A stretch of DNA of 64,000 bases from Elgaria multicarinata webbii. Lineage: Eukaryota > Chordata > Lepidosauria > Squamata > Anguidae. Shown here in pieces: positions 42,411 through 57,400 of this stretch (its first letter is position 1; each line of letters begins with the position of its first letter). The stretch covers positions 95,194,181 through 95,258,180 of the forward strand of contig NC_086172.1 of the NCBI RefSeq assembly GCF_023053635.1. Reading direction: 5' to 3'. The position numbers and the translations under genes were made by a program. Below the pieces are notes generated by a model that saw only the letters and a list, made by a program, of their open reading frames with translations, searched no databases and had not been told where the DNA came from.

Positions 42411-45400
42411 TCATTAACTGAAGCTTTTCAGAATTGGAAAAACAGTTTTGGGCAAAGTGTAAACAAATTCTTCATAGACGTAGCTTAAATCCTAAATCCA
42501 AAGATCTGCTCACTCTGCTGAAGATGCTCAGTTAGATAAGAGGGTGGGGGGCATGGGGAGTGAAGCAGGAAAGCCACTGTTCAGATCAAGCTATGGATTT
42601 ATTGGAAAAGTGAGTGTCAATTTTGGATTGTTTTATCTCTTGACCAGTTTAGGGAGGCTTGACCTTTGTAAAAAGGCTGGAATGTGATCACATTTAGTTT
42701 TCTTAAAAACGTATCGTGATTCTGTTGTCCCAGGATCTTCAACATCCGAATGAATTCATCAGAGGCTCCACTCTTCGTTTTCTTTGCAAGCTTAAAGAAG
42801 CAGAACTACTGGAACCGTTGATGCCAGCTATCCGTGCATGTCTGGAACATCGCCATAGCTATGTGCGCAGAAACGCAGTCCTTGCGATCTACACTATTTA
42901 CAGGTACATTTGGTGAATTTACTGAAGTCTCAAACCTGCCCTGGCAGGATCATAGAATCATAGAATAGCAGAGTTGGAAGGGGCCTACAAGGCCATCGAG
43001 TCCAACCCCCTGCTCAATGCAGGAATCCACCCTAAAGCATCCCTGACAGATGCTTGTCCAGCTGCTTCTTGAAGGCCTCTAGTGTGGGAGAGCCCACAAC
43101 CTCCCCAGGTAACTGATTCCATTGTCGCACTGCTCTAACAGTCAGGAAGTTTTTCCTGATATCCAGCTGGAATCTGGCTTCCTTTAACTTGAGCCCGTTA
43201 TTCCTAAAAATCTCTAAAAAAAATCCACAACAACACCTAAAACAAGTGACAATTTAAAATGATGAAGATCATCGTTTTAATGCTTTATATTTCTCCCTGC
43301 TTAATGTATTAAACCTATTTCCAATGTTAAAGGAATGGAAAATTCTGTTACAAATATACTTACTGTTTCTAGAACATTATTTCCTCCCCCCTCCTTTATC
43401 ATTTAATGGTTATCCATGCCATGTATTTAATTTTTAAATCAACTATTGTCTTTTGGGATCATAGTAATTATATAATCAAATTATAATATCAAGAAGCCAT
43501 CACCAACTTAAAATCTTATTTCAGTTTTTAACATGAAAATGCTTAACTCATAATTTGTATCTGTGTTTTTTATGTTGTCATACTGCAAATTGTACACCCC
43601 ATTTCGGTTGCTACATCTGCAGGGTCTACAGATTATAAATACTTATTGATTTGCTTTTGTAACCCATTAACAAGAGCTGTAACTTAAGATGGACTTTTTC
43701 AGTTTTGTGTGTGTGAACCATGGCTGATGGGCTGTTGTGTGAACCCAATTAGTGTCTCAGATTGGACACAATTCATTTTGAGAATTGCATGTTTTAAGTT
43801 TACTTTTGAGCTGTACTGATGTAAACTTAGCAAAAGTTAAATTGCATGGGGCAGTATCCAGTGATTCTGTTGTGCCAGTGGAAATTACCACTAGTGGAAC
43901 AAGAAATTTGCATTTGCTACAACAACTGGAAGCTAACACTGGGAAACTAGCTCAAACTAGTGTTCTGAAATGGAGCAAATAAGTGGAACTTGCAGAAGGC
44001 AGCTCTGCTGACCTGTCCCGTTTTGTGCTAATACAGTTGCATTATTGACAATTATATGTATAAGTTTTACCTGTGTTCTTTCAAAAGAAACTTTGAGCAT
44101 CTTATACCCGATGCCCCTGAACTAATTCATGATTTTCTGGTGAACGAGAAAGATGCAAGTTGCAAAAGAAATGCATTCATGATGCTGATCCATGCTGACC
44201 AGGTAAAAATAAATGCCCCCAAATCACTCTTAACTTTGAATTATATTTTAACATATGCTTGACGCTGACATTTCTTCCTTGTCTCTCCATTCTTATAACC
44301 CAACACATCTCTGCCTGTCATTAACTAATCCAGCTCCATCACTCTCAGCCATCCAAAGGTCTCTTGCTCCCTCACTCCCTTGCAGCTCCTTATTCGTGGA
44401 ACTGCCTCCCAGACACCTCCATGATGTCAGCTCTCATTTCCTTCCTCTTCTAAACACACTTTTTCTATGAAGTCTTTGGCACTATTCCTAGTCCCTATGT
44501 CCTACTGCAATGCTTAAATATGTAACTGCAGCAATCATATATTTCTTCCTTTGTTTGCTCTTGCCTCCATTTCCCTCTCCTTCTTCTGTTGTCTCCCTTG
44601 GTTTTTATTTCTAGATTGCAAACCCCTTAAGAAAGGGACCTATCCTCTCATACTTTAAATGTGCCATGTACATGGATGGCTCTTAATGATAAACTGCCTG
44701 TTGTAATTATGAGGCCTCCTGGTAGGCTGAAAAGCAGGATATAAATGTAAAATGACTTGGTATTACCTAAGGTCTGAATTAAAACTGAAATTATTCTTAT
44801 TTATTTATGGCCAAACTTATTCTTGGAAATATTTTTGTGTTTTATTTCTGAAGGAACGAGCTTTGGATTATTTAAGTACCTGCATCGACCAAGTCCAGAC
44901 GTTTGGTGATATTCTCCAGCTGGTTATTGTGGAGTTAATCTATAAGGTATAAGAAGCGAAGGAAGTATGCCTTCACTGTGGAAGTAATTGAAATGAGCTT
45001 CTGCCTTGCAGTTCAGCTAACAGTTTGAGAGGATGGAAAAGGGGAAGAGCACTGTGGCACATGAAAGACTAACAAATGTGTTTTGCCATGAACTTTCATG
45101 GGGCAGAGTCTAGTTTTTCAGATGGAAATTGAGAGTGGATTGGATTCAAATGGATACTAGTGCAAGCGGAAGGCAGCTCCACTCACACAATGCAGCAGGG
45201 CAGGGGAGTGCACTGCAATATCTGATAATTTCCCACTCCATCTACTGCCCTCCACTCACTCTGAGCCTGAGGGTCTCCTAACCCTCAGGATTGGCTTATG
45301 GCGGGCTCATGGAGCTGCAGAAGAAGCCAGGAAGGTCATGCTCTACAAGCAGAGTTCTGCATGCGGTTTATTGAATCCAGACCAGTGCATTTTTTTTAAA

Positions 45401-48400
45401 AAAAAAAACTTCTTCATTTTGTTACTATTAATGTATATGTATTATTCCCACATTTATCCAGCTTTTCTTCCCTGTGTTTCACCACTAACTGATATAGTAA
45501 CAGGAGAACTAAGTAATTTAGGATTTTTTTAAAAAATAATGTCCTTTCTTTATTCAGTATGCAAACACTGCTTCTGCATCTGTTGTTTCCAAACCTAGGT
45601 TTGTCATGCTAATCCATCAGAGAGAGCCAGATTTATTCGTTGTATCTACAACTTACTGCAGTCATCGAGCCCTGCAGTAAAATATGAAGCCGCAGGAACA
45701 TTAGTTACGCTTTCCAGTGCACCAACTGCAATCAAGGTACTGCAATGTTTCATGACATTATAAAGTATTTTTATATTGTCCTGACCAGTATAAAAGTATG
45801 CAGTTGTTATTGAGGGTTTCAGACTTGTGAATTAGAACACTACATAAAGTCTAGCAGGGTCACATAGAAGTACTTCTGTCTCTTTTGGCAAATGGATATG
45901 AACGTTGCATGAACCATTGTCCAATTTATAATTTAACATGTAAACTTTTTGAGAGTATTGTGTAGTCAGAGACTAGGGGATCATTATGCAGCTTAGGATG
46001 CAATTCTATGCATGTTTAGATGGGGGGCGGGAATCCTACAACTCCCAACATTCTTCAGCAAGCCATTCTCCAGCTAGGGAATGCTGGGAGTTGGTAGGAT
46101 GTTTTCCCCGTCTATACTTAAATAGAGTTGCATCATTAAGGACTGAGCTATGTGATGGCCCATGGTAGAAGAAAGCTAATATGAATTGTGGATCTATTTG
46201 GTTTGTGGATTAAACTAAACACTATGTTTCAGGCTTTCTAGCTACCACAATCAAATCAGGGGAAAGTCTAGCCAGAATTCCCAGTTTGCACGTAACAGTA
46301 AACAAACCATGGATGGAAGGGCCATGGTTGTTTTAGTTGCTTCTGCTTTCAGCAGGAACGATCAAGCAGCATGTATGAACACACTGCTTGTAAACAATAA
46401 AGATTCCCCCAGAACCCAGGCATACTATGTCTGAATTGGGCCATTGCATAAACCATAGCATTCTACTCCAAGCTATTCAGGTATTTGCTCTGCATGTACT
46501 AATAGGTTTGGGTATTCCTTGATGTTATGCTATATCACAAATCAGTATGTTTTAAACATTTTCATCTTTCTTTTACCTTAAGGCAGCAGCTCAGTGCTAT
46601 ATTGACCTGATTATTAAAGAAAGTGACAACAATGTGAAGCTCATTGTCTTAGATCGCTTGATTGAACTCAAGGATCATCCGTCCCATGAAAGAGTACTGC
46701 AAGTAGGCATTGTTTTCTCAGATTTAAAAATCAAGCCAGATGTTAACAGTGCATTGTATGGAAATAAAATAGCCTTTAATTACTTTTGAAAGTGTAGGGT
46801 TTTGTTCATGCAGTTGTATCAATAGTTGTTAAAACATCTTGGTTGAACAAGGCATATAAAAAAGCCCTAATGCTTTTTAAAAAAATCTCTTCCTTTGAAT
46901 AAAAAGCTGCCTTGTAGAGGGAAGAAAGGAGTTACTTAACTCTTTCATCAAAGCTTATTTTTCTGCTGAGGCTCCCTCCCCTGTCCCCAGCTGTGTTTCC
47001 CTTTGTGGGGATTCCAGATGACTGTCTTCCGCTATGAATGTGTAAGGGGAAAGTAGCTGAAGTCTGGAAGTCTGGATTATAAAACAGGCCAGCAAGGAAT
47101 GACTTAGGCATCTCTTTCCATCACTCATTGGCTCAAACCTGTTGTGGCCCAAAGCTACTTATCATTTAAAAGAATGCTTTGCTGAATGTATTTGCATATA
47201 ACATCTAGTATGCCTCGCAGCTGTGTGGAAGACGGTCCCCTTTTGTATTAGTAACACTTTTGATGCTATTTGGAGTTTCTTGTTTAATTGTGCACAAAAA
47301 TAAGTGCAGTTTTATAAACTGGTAATTGAATGCCTACAAATGAAATGTATTTATTTTTTCAGGATCTGGTGATGGACATACTAAGAGTTCTGAGTACCCC
47401 AGATTTGGAAGTGCGCAAGAAGACCTTACAGTTGGCGCTTGATCTTGTATCTTCCAGAAATGTAGAAGAGGTAAAAGACTCATCACTGCATATTCCTTTT
47501 CTTTCTTTCTTTCGTTCGTTCGTTCGTTCTTTATTCAGCTGAATCCTATGCCTGTTCACTGAGTTCAATTGCGCATACTCCCAAGTAAGAGTACATCAGA
47601 TTTCAGCTTTAATGTTTGGTTTTAAATAAACTTGTCATTGTTTTGTGTTTTGTTTTCGCCTAGCTGGTGATCGTTTTGAAGAAAGAAGTAATTAAAACAA
47701 ATAATGTGACAGAGCATGAAGACACTGATAAATACAGACAGTTGCTTGTTCGTACATTGCACTCTTGTAGCGTTCGGTTCCCTGATATGGCTGCAAATGT
47801 CATTCCTGTGGTATGCAACTCATTCTACTTCTCCACCTCCACCTCCACCCCCCCATCTTAATATAAGTCTTGTTATAGTTGACTTCCAATCACTATCAAC
47901 TTATCTTAGACTAGCCTTAAAAATTTTATTCAATGTTATCTCCGAATAGGCTTCCTGGAGATTACTGCTTTTAATAGTTTCTCATGTCTGAGATAATTTT
48001 CTTCGAGCCCAAATTGTCTTTCTAGAGCAGTCCTGAGGTGGGAGTATAGAGATAGCTAGAGTAGCAGATCAGCTGGCCTTCAATAGGAGTTAGGATTGCT
48101 CTCTAAGTTAGTTCTTGCTCCAAGTTGGTCTGTTTTTCTTTTTTTTAAGTTAGAATAAAGAAATTCTTATTCTTATAATTTTGTTTATCAACTTGTGCAA
48201 TTATAGGCTTTTCCTTTTTTTTATAGAATTATACTTTGAAGTACATACAGTGCTGGTCTGGATATTTCAGAAAAGGTTGAGCCTAAAGCACTTCTAAAGT
48301 AATATAGTCACTCTGGCTCCTTTCTTATTGGGACTGTTCAGAAGACACCTTAAACCATGGCTTTAAGCACGGTGGTTAAGCCAGAAAGCAGGCTGTGTTC

Positions 48401-51400
48401 AGAGGACACTTTAAACCACAGCTTTAACTATGGTGAATAAGGCTTTTTGCTTTATTCACCATGGTTAAAGCCACGGTTTAAGATGTCTTCTGAAACAGCG
48501 CAGCTTTCTGGCTTAACCACCGTGATTAAAGCCATGGTTTAAGGTGTCTTCTGAACTGGGCCATTAACTTGTAGTTCCTGTATTAGCCAGTGTGGTAGTG
48601 GTTATCTCTTTCAAAGTTTGTGACACTGCTGTTTGTTTATGCTCACTCTTTTCCTAGCTGATGGAGTTCCTTAGTGATTACAATGAAGCTGCAGCTGCTG
48701 ATGTGTTGGAGTTTGTGCGTGAAGCGATCCAGCGTTTTGATAATCTCAGACTACTTATTGTAGAAAAGATGTTGGAAGTGTTCCATGCTATTAAATCTGT
48801 CAAGTAAGCTTAACATTTACCTCAAGAATGTACTGCTCTCTACTTGAATGTAAAGATGTTGCGTTCTGTATACCATCAGAGCTATTGAAATGTGGAGGTA
48901 GTTGAGGAAAATGATCTAGGTGCAACTAACTTTAGACAAAATTCTAACAGAATTGATTTTAGTGCCGGCGATTTTATTTATTCTTTGATATAGGCATATG
49001 TTAATATTTCAACTTTGATGTATTGAGTGAACCTGTAATTCTTAAAAGACATAAACTTGGTTCAGATGACACGATAACTCAAGATGGGATAAGTAACCTA
49101 TCATGGATTATTTAACCCATTGTGGATTTTTGTGTCGTCTGGTGGGATTTTTTTAACCAACAGTGGCTTATTTCCCAAAAATAATCCACTGTGATAACCC
49201 ACAGTCTGCAGAGTAGGTTATGTAACCCACCATGGATTATTGTGTCATCTGGCAGGCACAGTGGGTTAAATTGCCTGTCTAGAGAGTTGTGTGGCAAGAG
49301 TGGTTCAGATCGGTCGCGTAACTCTCTCTAATGGATACAGAAAAAAAGGCTCTCTGACATAGCGCTAATGTGCTACGTTCATATACATTTTTTTAAAAAA
49401 AGAAAACCTTCATTTAATGCTCCTTACCCAATAACTGAAGTGTGCAACTGCAAAGCAGTTAATGGGTGAAACAGCGTTTCCCTGGCAGAGCTAATACCAG
49501 TAGTTACAGACTGAAGTAACCCAAAAGATTACTTCAGATGTACACATCTATCAGAGAGTGTTTATATATGATAGTTTCATTTTGTTTTTTAAAGGAGACT
49601 TTCTTCAGAGTAAATATGCATAGGTTGGTGCTGCCAGTTAATCTTCCTGCCCTTCCAGTTAGTGTTGTTTGCTTGTATGTTGTTTCCTCTCCTGACCCCC
49701 ACTTCCTCTCCACTGCTACCAGCCTGTCTCTGTAGCATACCTATCCTTTAAAGAGTCAGTAACATACCTGTGCCATTTCTGCAGTGCTTTTTCCATCACT
49801 AGGAAAGAATTCTGTAGTATTGACTAAGTGCGTGATGAAGGGAGGAGCTCGTTCCACACTCATCTGTTTGCCTGTGGGCAACTGCACCTCTGTTAAGGAA
49901 AACTGCTTTCTGTAGGCTTTGACTTAATTCTCCTGAACTGGAACGATTGGTGATCTCATGTAACACATGAGGGTACAAATCTGTTATCCATATAAATAAG
50001 TAGGCTGAATTTTGTCTTTGCTTTCTAGAATTTATCGGGGAGCACTGTGGATCCTTGGAGAATACTGCAGCACAAAGGAAGATATACAAAGTGTAATGAC
50101 AGAGGTCCGTAGATCATTGGGAGAGGTATGTATCAATATTGCCAATGAACAATATTTACCTATGTTTATACATTCGGGGGTGGGGGATAAGCTTTTGAAA
50201 GGCACTGTGGAGTAATGATGTTAAATAAAAATTTAAATAAAAGATTTAAAAGAAAGAAAGGCACTGTGAGGTTTTGAAATTGGTTGCAGCTGCTGATTTC
50301 TTGAAGATGCTTTTATGTACTCTTGAAATGAAATATATACTAATATCAGTTTCTCTTGAATGAATCAAAGCTTCATTGTATTGAAGTAATAGTTGATAGT
50401 CTCACTAACACATGATGGAATACTTGGTGCTTCTATAGCAAGAAGATAAGTTATATGAGCCTACTTACAGAAGGAGATTGGTTAACTTGTACTTTCTATG
50501 AGACATCTGAGACAGCAGCCTGTTTTCAGCGTAATGATTAGGCAAAGGTTCTGGGAGAACCCTGGCTTTATTGTTTATGAATAATGCAATTGTGCATGCG
50601 ATGCGGCCTGATTGCTCTCGCTTGATTCCTCCTGCAACAGGAACAAATAAACGAACCATGGACCTTCTGTCCATGGTGGGTTTGTGATTTTTTGTGAATC
50701 AGAAACTCTAGCTTGTCTGGGGAGAGACAAACCAGAGTTCCCAGTTTGAACTTAACAACAAACAAACCATGGCTGGAAGGTCTGTTGTTTGTTTAGCTGC
50801 TTCCGATTCCAGGAGGGGCCAAGCTGGAGTGATTGGGCAGCATGTACCCAATCACTGATCATAAAATGTACCCACTGATCATAAACAATAAGCCAGGGTT
50901 CGACCAAAACCCTGGCTTATCAGTGGACCAACAGAGTGGACCACTGTTGCAAAAGTCAAGAGTTTACACTGTTGTGGTTTTTAACAATTACATTTCTACA
51001 CTTTCACTTTCAGATCCCAATAGTAGAATCTGAAATCAAGAAAGAAGCTGGTGAGCTGAAACCAGAGGAGGAAATCACTGTGGGCCCTGCCCAAAAACTG
51101 GTTACTGAAATGGGAACATATGCTACACAGAGTGCCCTTAGTAGTTCCAGACCTGCCAAAAAGGAAGAAGACAGGTGATTAGGTTTTGTCTTTGTTAGCA
51201 ATATAAATGTGTCCTTTTTTTTTTTTACGCACATGTGGTTTTATTTATTTATCTTTTTAAATACGATGATTGATTTCATCTCTGCTCCTGTGTTACAGTG
51301 TAGCACCTGTAATCCTACCAATCTCTAGTAATGACACTTGTACAGACTGCAGCAGTTATTACCTGTGAATGCATGAACAGAAGGGAATGATTTGTCCTTA

Positions 51401-54400
51401 CTAATATTTGGCCAGAACTGAGTATACAGGACCAAGTTTAGAAAAACAACAACAAGCTATTACAGAATTCCTTGGGGTGGGGTTTGTGTCTTAGCAAGCA
51501 GCCAGGAGTTGAAAAGCACATCATTGGCAGCAGGCATATTGAGTTTAGACAGGCTATTTGCAAGTTGGCATTGAGTCCCGCTGAGTCATTAGAGAAGAGA
51601 ATCTTCTTTACAGTGGCATAGGACACATACACAAAGCTTTTACAAAGCCAATACTTGTTTGCAGCTTGAACAAACCTGCTTACAAAAAATCAAGCTTTTA
51701 CGGGCCCAGCCTGTGATATGGGACATTTTCCCACCCCACCCCCCAAAACAGAACATTATCAGATGTTCTATTTTTTTCTGTAGAAAATTTCCTGGTTTTG
51801 GAATTGCATTGTTTCATTAAATTAATTATTAACTTAATGAATGAATACAGTACCAGCCAAAATGCACAATTGGAATAATTGCAATACCAATCAAATCTAA
51901 AATCAAAGTTGTATTTTTTTCCAGGTGACTGTCCCTAGAAAGCACTCAGATTTATGAGCATTGCTCTTCAGACATGTTCAAATTAGTCTGTTAACAATTT
52001 GCAGTGCCTTCATTTATTCCCTTCAAATCCCAAATGGCATGTTGCATCCAGTGCAGCCAAAGGACACTCATGCAAGGGGAATTTCCCCCTCCTTCCTCCC
52101 CACTGTGCCCCCTGCTTCTCCTGAGGAATGTGAGATGGAGGAATTGCAGTGGGGCAAGAATTTGTGGGAAATTGAGGGGCAGCAGCTTGCACAGGAAGAA
52201 TTTGCAATTGCAGAAAGTACCTCTACCCAATTTTCCACAAGTCCCCCTCTCCTCTCCTATGCCTTTCCTGGAGATCCTCTGACCATCAGGAGAGGCTTTT
52301 CAGGGGACTGTAGTGTGGAGGGGACATGGAATTCTCCTTGCGTATAACATCCGTGTGCCACATTGGATGCAATCCAATGTAAGGGCAGAAGTGCTATTGA
52401 GTTATCATACCTTAAAATATTGACAAGCATTCCAATACAAATAATTTCCAAGTAAAGCTTTGGATTTGTTTGAATACGGCATTTAAGCCACACTACAGTC
52501 CTGTAACTGCTCACCTGGGAGTAAGTCCTATTGAACTTAATGGGGCCTAGTTCTGAGTGGACATGAATAGGATTGCTTTGTAAGTATGCTTTATTTTAAA
52601 ATAAATCTTAATCAAATATTTCTGTTCAAGTACTTTGAGTTGTTGGAAAAAACTTTTGACATGTTAACAAACACACTGACACGTCTGATAGGCGTATGGG
52701 AATCCTTGATTTAAATGTACGGATTATCTGTTCTGTTTTTCTCACATAGCCTTCTGGAGTATAGTTATTCAGGCACATGAACCCAGATGTTACTTTCCTA
52801 ATTTCATTATTGTGTTTCTTTGTAGACCTCCGCTGAGAGGGTTCTTGCTGGATGGGGATTTCTTTGTTGCAGCTTCCCTGGCCACAACTCTGACCAAGAT
52901 TGCTTTACGTTACGTGGCTCTGGTTCAAGAAAAGAAGAAACAAAATGTAAGTTCATAAGGGATTTCTGCCTCATGAAACTTTGCGAAAGGACAACTAGGA
53001 TGCCAACTTTTGTATAGTTACTGTGCACTGAAGCCTTCAGCACTTTTATAGCCTGATTTGTGTTTAAGCTTGGTTTCAAGATGAGAAATTGTTATTGCAC
53101 ATAATCTTCTCAGTTTCAGACCTAATTACCCAGTGTGGGCATTATGGTAAACCATAGTTTAACATGATGAAAATGAGCCACAGGGAGCCTGGGGCTTATA
53201 TCTTCCACCCCATCCAGCATGATCATGACAGGAGTTTGGACATTTCACTTCTAGATTCCATTAACCACAGCTGGTTTGTTAACCAAACCACACAAACTGG
53301 TTAATGTTAACTGTGGTTTGCTTGAAACAAACCAACTTCAAACAATGGGTTATGGCGCTGGTTTGTTCAAACAAGCAAAAAAACCACCTATGACTTTCTA
53401 TCCAGTGGTGTCGTTCCACCAGCTGAATTTCTCATCTCTGCTGTGTAAATTTGGTCCTTTTTAACCTTTTAGCACCATCTTGCAGCCCTTTTGTGCACCC
53501 CCAAATCTGCTAAAGAGGGTAGGAGTGGCTGCAGGAGAGAGGAGAGGATGGGGAAGTCCCCTTACACTAGCAAAAGTCTTGTTGCATAGACTTTTGGCTG
53601 GGTGACTCTGGCTCCAAGCCATGGTTAACATTAATCACAGTTTAGCCTTTGGACAACACACTAAACTGTGGTTAATGGAAATTGTAGGTGAGAGCTCCAT
53701 CATAGGAGGGCAAGGTATGAGCAGTAGGCTTGTCTACGATTGGTCGTGTCACACTAAACTATGGCTTCATATAACGTCTAAATGCAGCCAATGAATGTGT
53801 CAGATTTTAACTGGGCCTTGAATGCTGTTTTTAAGAAGACGTTTTGAGTAAGTGAAATTTAAAAGGAAATACAAATCTTTGTATTTTTTCTATTTCCCTC
53901 CTTATTTAGTCTTTCGTAGCTGAGGCAATGTTACTGATGGCCACTATTCTCCATTTGGGGAAGTCATCTCTTCCCAAGAAGCCAATTACAGATGATGATG
54001 TGGACCGGATTTCTCTCTGCCTGAAGGTGCTGTCAGAATGTTCCCCACTAATGAACGATATTTTCAACAAGGAGTGTAGGCAGTCCCTTTCTCATATGTT
54101 ATCTGCTAAACTGGAAGAAGAGAAGCTCTCTCAGAAGGTGAGAACTCATATGCACCTGTGTAATTGTGACTTTTGTAGGTCTTTGACTATTCCCAAAGCC
54201 TAATAACAATACTTGAGAGATGGATAACAGAATGAATTCTTTATTTATGTGTAGGTTTATCTTAACAACTTTCTATTCTTCCTTTCCACAGAAAGAGTCT
54301 GAGAAGAGAAATGTGATCGTTCAGCCAGATGATCCCATTTCTTTTATGCAGCTTACTGCTAAAAATGAAATTAACTCAAAGGAAGATCAGTTTCAGCTCA

Positions 54401-57400
54401 GTCTTTTAGCAGCTATGGGGAACACACAAAGAAAAGAAGCTGCTGATCCACTGGCATCCAAGCTCAACAAGGTGATGTACAATTTAATTCTTCCCAGACA
54501 GTCCTTAGATCCAAACCTGAGAAACTACTTTAACTTCCCATTACTTTTTGTTTGTTTAATAGTTAAAATTGGCATAAAGCTGACATATATTCTAAGCAGT
54601 TTCCTCTGCAACTTCCTGTCAGTTAGGCAGTTAACATTTTACAGTCTACATTTTGCATTGTATTATGACATTGAAAAGCGTATTAAGTGTGGTAAATTTG
54701 GGTTACATTGTTAAAGCAATTAGCCCTGTAAGATTTCTAGTTATCTTTTAAAACTAATAATGAAAGCCTTGGGAGAAACTCTGCAAATAAGGACCCTTGC
54801 TGTAAATCGAGGAAGACTGAGAAGATAGTTTAATAAAAATTGTTTTACTGGCCAAAACAAGGAAGGATATTAAAGTTGTGAAAATTCAGTCCATTAGAAT
54901 GCCTTGTTTAATGTTTCCCTGAGTGTGTTGCCTACAAAAAGAGATGGATACTGGAAAGGGTAATTGCATTTTGGGATTAATTGTCTTAATCGTCTTTTGT
55001 GAACTGCCCAGAGAGCTTCAGCTATTGGGCGGTATAAAAATGCAATAAATAAATAAATTATCAGTTTGGGATGTGGGAGAGTTTAAGACTCCATTGTTGA
55101 TCTAAATGGAAGAAAGTTTCACAGAGAATAAAATAGATTTCAGTAGTAGTGGTTTGTTTTCAATCATTCTTACAGCTTTTTGATAAAGATATTTAATAGC
55201 ACAATCCTATACACATTTGCTTAAAATCAAGTCCCCTTAAATTCAGTGGGGTATAGCCACTTACCTGGGAGTATAGGATTTCAGCCTAAATCTCTGTTTA
55301 TGTTTGACAGGTGACTCAGTTGACAGGCTTCTCAGATCCAGTCTATGCAGAAGCTTATGTTCATGTCAACCAATATGATATTGTATTGGATGTGCTTGTG
55401 GTAAACCAGACCAGCGATACTTTGCAGAATTGCACCCTAGAATTAGCTACGTTGGGTAAATAACCCCAGTTCTTGCAACCATTAATTTATTTTTAATCCG
55501 GTCTTTTCTTTGAATAACATTTAAGTATTCTCTTTTGACCAATTTTAAACAGGTGATTTGAAGCTTGTGGAAAAACCATCTCCTTTGACACTTGCTCCAC
55601 ATGATTTTGCCAATATTAAGGCTAATGTGAAAGTAGCTTCCACAGAGAATGGAATAATTTTTGGGAACATTGGTAAGCATCCTGTATTATATACAACAAT
55701 CATGGAATCTTCAAAGTCTCTTGCTTTAACTCCTTGTAAGAATACCAGTATATTAAAGTGCTTTACAATCTAAGAATTGTTTTAATAAGGAAACACTGTT
55801 TTCAAAGAGATGTCTCTGTCCTGAATTAGAAGGTATATAAGTTTCATTCACTAGTAAAACTGTTGCAAGTTAAGCTGATCTGCTGATCTGTTTGTCATTC
55901 TAGTGTATGATGTTTCTGGAGCAGCCAGTGACAGAAACTGTGTTGTCCTCAGTGACATACACATTGACATCATGGATTACATCCAGCCTGCTACTTGTAC
56001 TGATGCTGAATTCCGTCAGATGTGGGCAGAATTTGAATGGGAAAACAAAGTGAGCACCATATGTTGTCTGATTTATCTGCATTTTAAATATTAATAAGAA
56101 ACTGAATGAGTAAGAGAGGGTATGTGTGCACACATGTTCACACACACCTAAGCTGTATTTCTCTATACTTCTACAGACCTTCAGCAGTAGCTTTCCAGAG
56201 AATACATGCAGCTATAGTAAGAGGGAGGGTGGGAAAGCCACAACGTATGCACAGGACCCTCATGCAGCCCTTTGAATCTGAGCCAGTATAGTGCATTCAG
56301 AAGAACTGTCACTCTGGCTCAGGCATGCCTTCCATAGCAAGACACTTTAAAGACAGCTACTAAGAAGTCCTACTTGGTCCCAGTGACAAGTTTTTGTTGT
56401 GCGTGACTCAATATAATGGAGTATATGATCGCATACTTCTGAAAGTGTTGCTATGAGGTAGAACAGCCCTTATTCACAAATTATCTTATCCCATGCAGAA
56501 AAAAACCATTTCTATAGCGTCCATGAGCCTCAAGTGAATTTACCTTCTGTAGGCCTGTAACAAATATGTTAAGGGGTCTTGGTTCTGTTAAATGAATTCA
56601 ATCTAATTAAATTAGGGAATGTGGAGGAAAGTTAGGCTGGTTTTGCCTCTAGGAATGTCACTTCTGCAGTCGGTTTTCTCAATAGATTCCTTTTATCAAG
56701 CTAGAATCTATTATGATTGTAATGTAGGGACACAAAATGGACTAATGTGGATATGTGATTTCTTTAAAAATAGTAGACTTCTTGAATATGAAGATTTGAT
56801 TCAGTTAGGAATACATGTCTTGCTATTTCATTTCTTTCATATAAAAAGCTGTCTTAGAAGAACAATATATTTAGGCCTCTTACAAAATTTGAAGTCATCA
56901 AAATTTTCAAAAGGGTTTATCTGAGATATATAACATAATCTCTGAGGCAGAAGAGGTGGAATGTGGACATTGGTGCTAAAGAAAATAGTTGATTTAATAA
57001 AATTTCAGGATACACATTGACGAGGGAGCCTACTCTTATATTATGAAGAAGGCTGAATAAGATATTTCCTAATAACTATGGTAGGGCATATGTTGATTGC
57101 TTCCTGGATACTGGTGGCTAAATCTTGGAAGAGACATTGAACTCTTTTACTACAGGATTGGGAAAAAGATTTGGCACAGTATACTAATTCATAAAATTGC
57201 TTATTATAAGAAACTTTGGGAAGATACTGCAACTAAAAAAGATTCATTAAAGTATTGGTGTAAATATATTCAGTATTGGAATCAGAACTCACTCAAAATA
57301 TTGGAAAATTAAGTTTTTGAAATAATATAGGCCATATTAAAGGATGGTTATGAAATTATAGTTTATATAACATGAATACTAGCTTTAATTTACAATTTTG

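Noticed and set aside
47496-47532. Possible regulatory polypyrimidine element after COPB1 exon 8
   Set aside because: It is a CTTT/CGTT simple repeat next to a family A copy; no splice or binding evidence.
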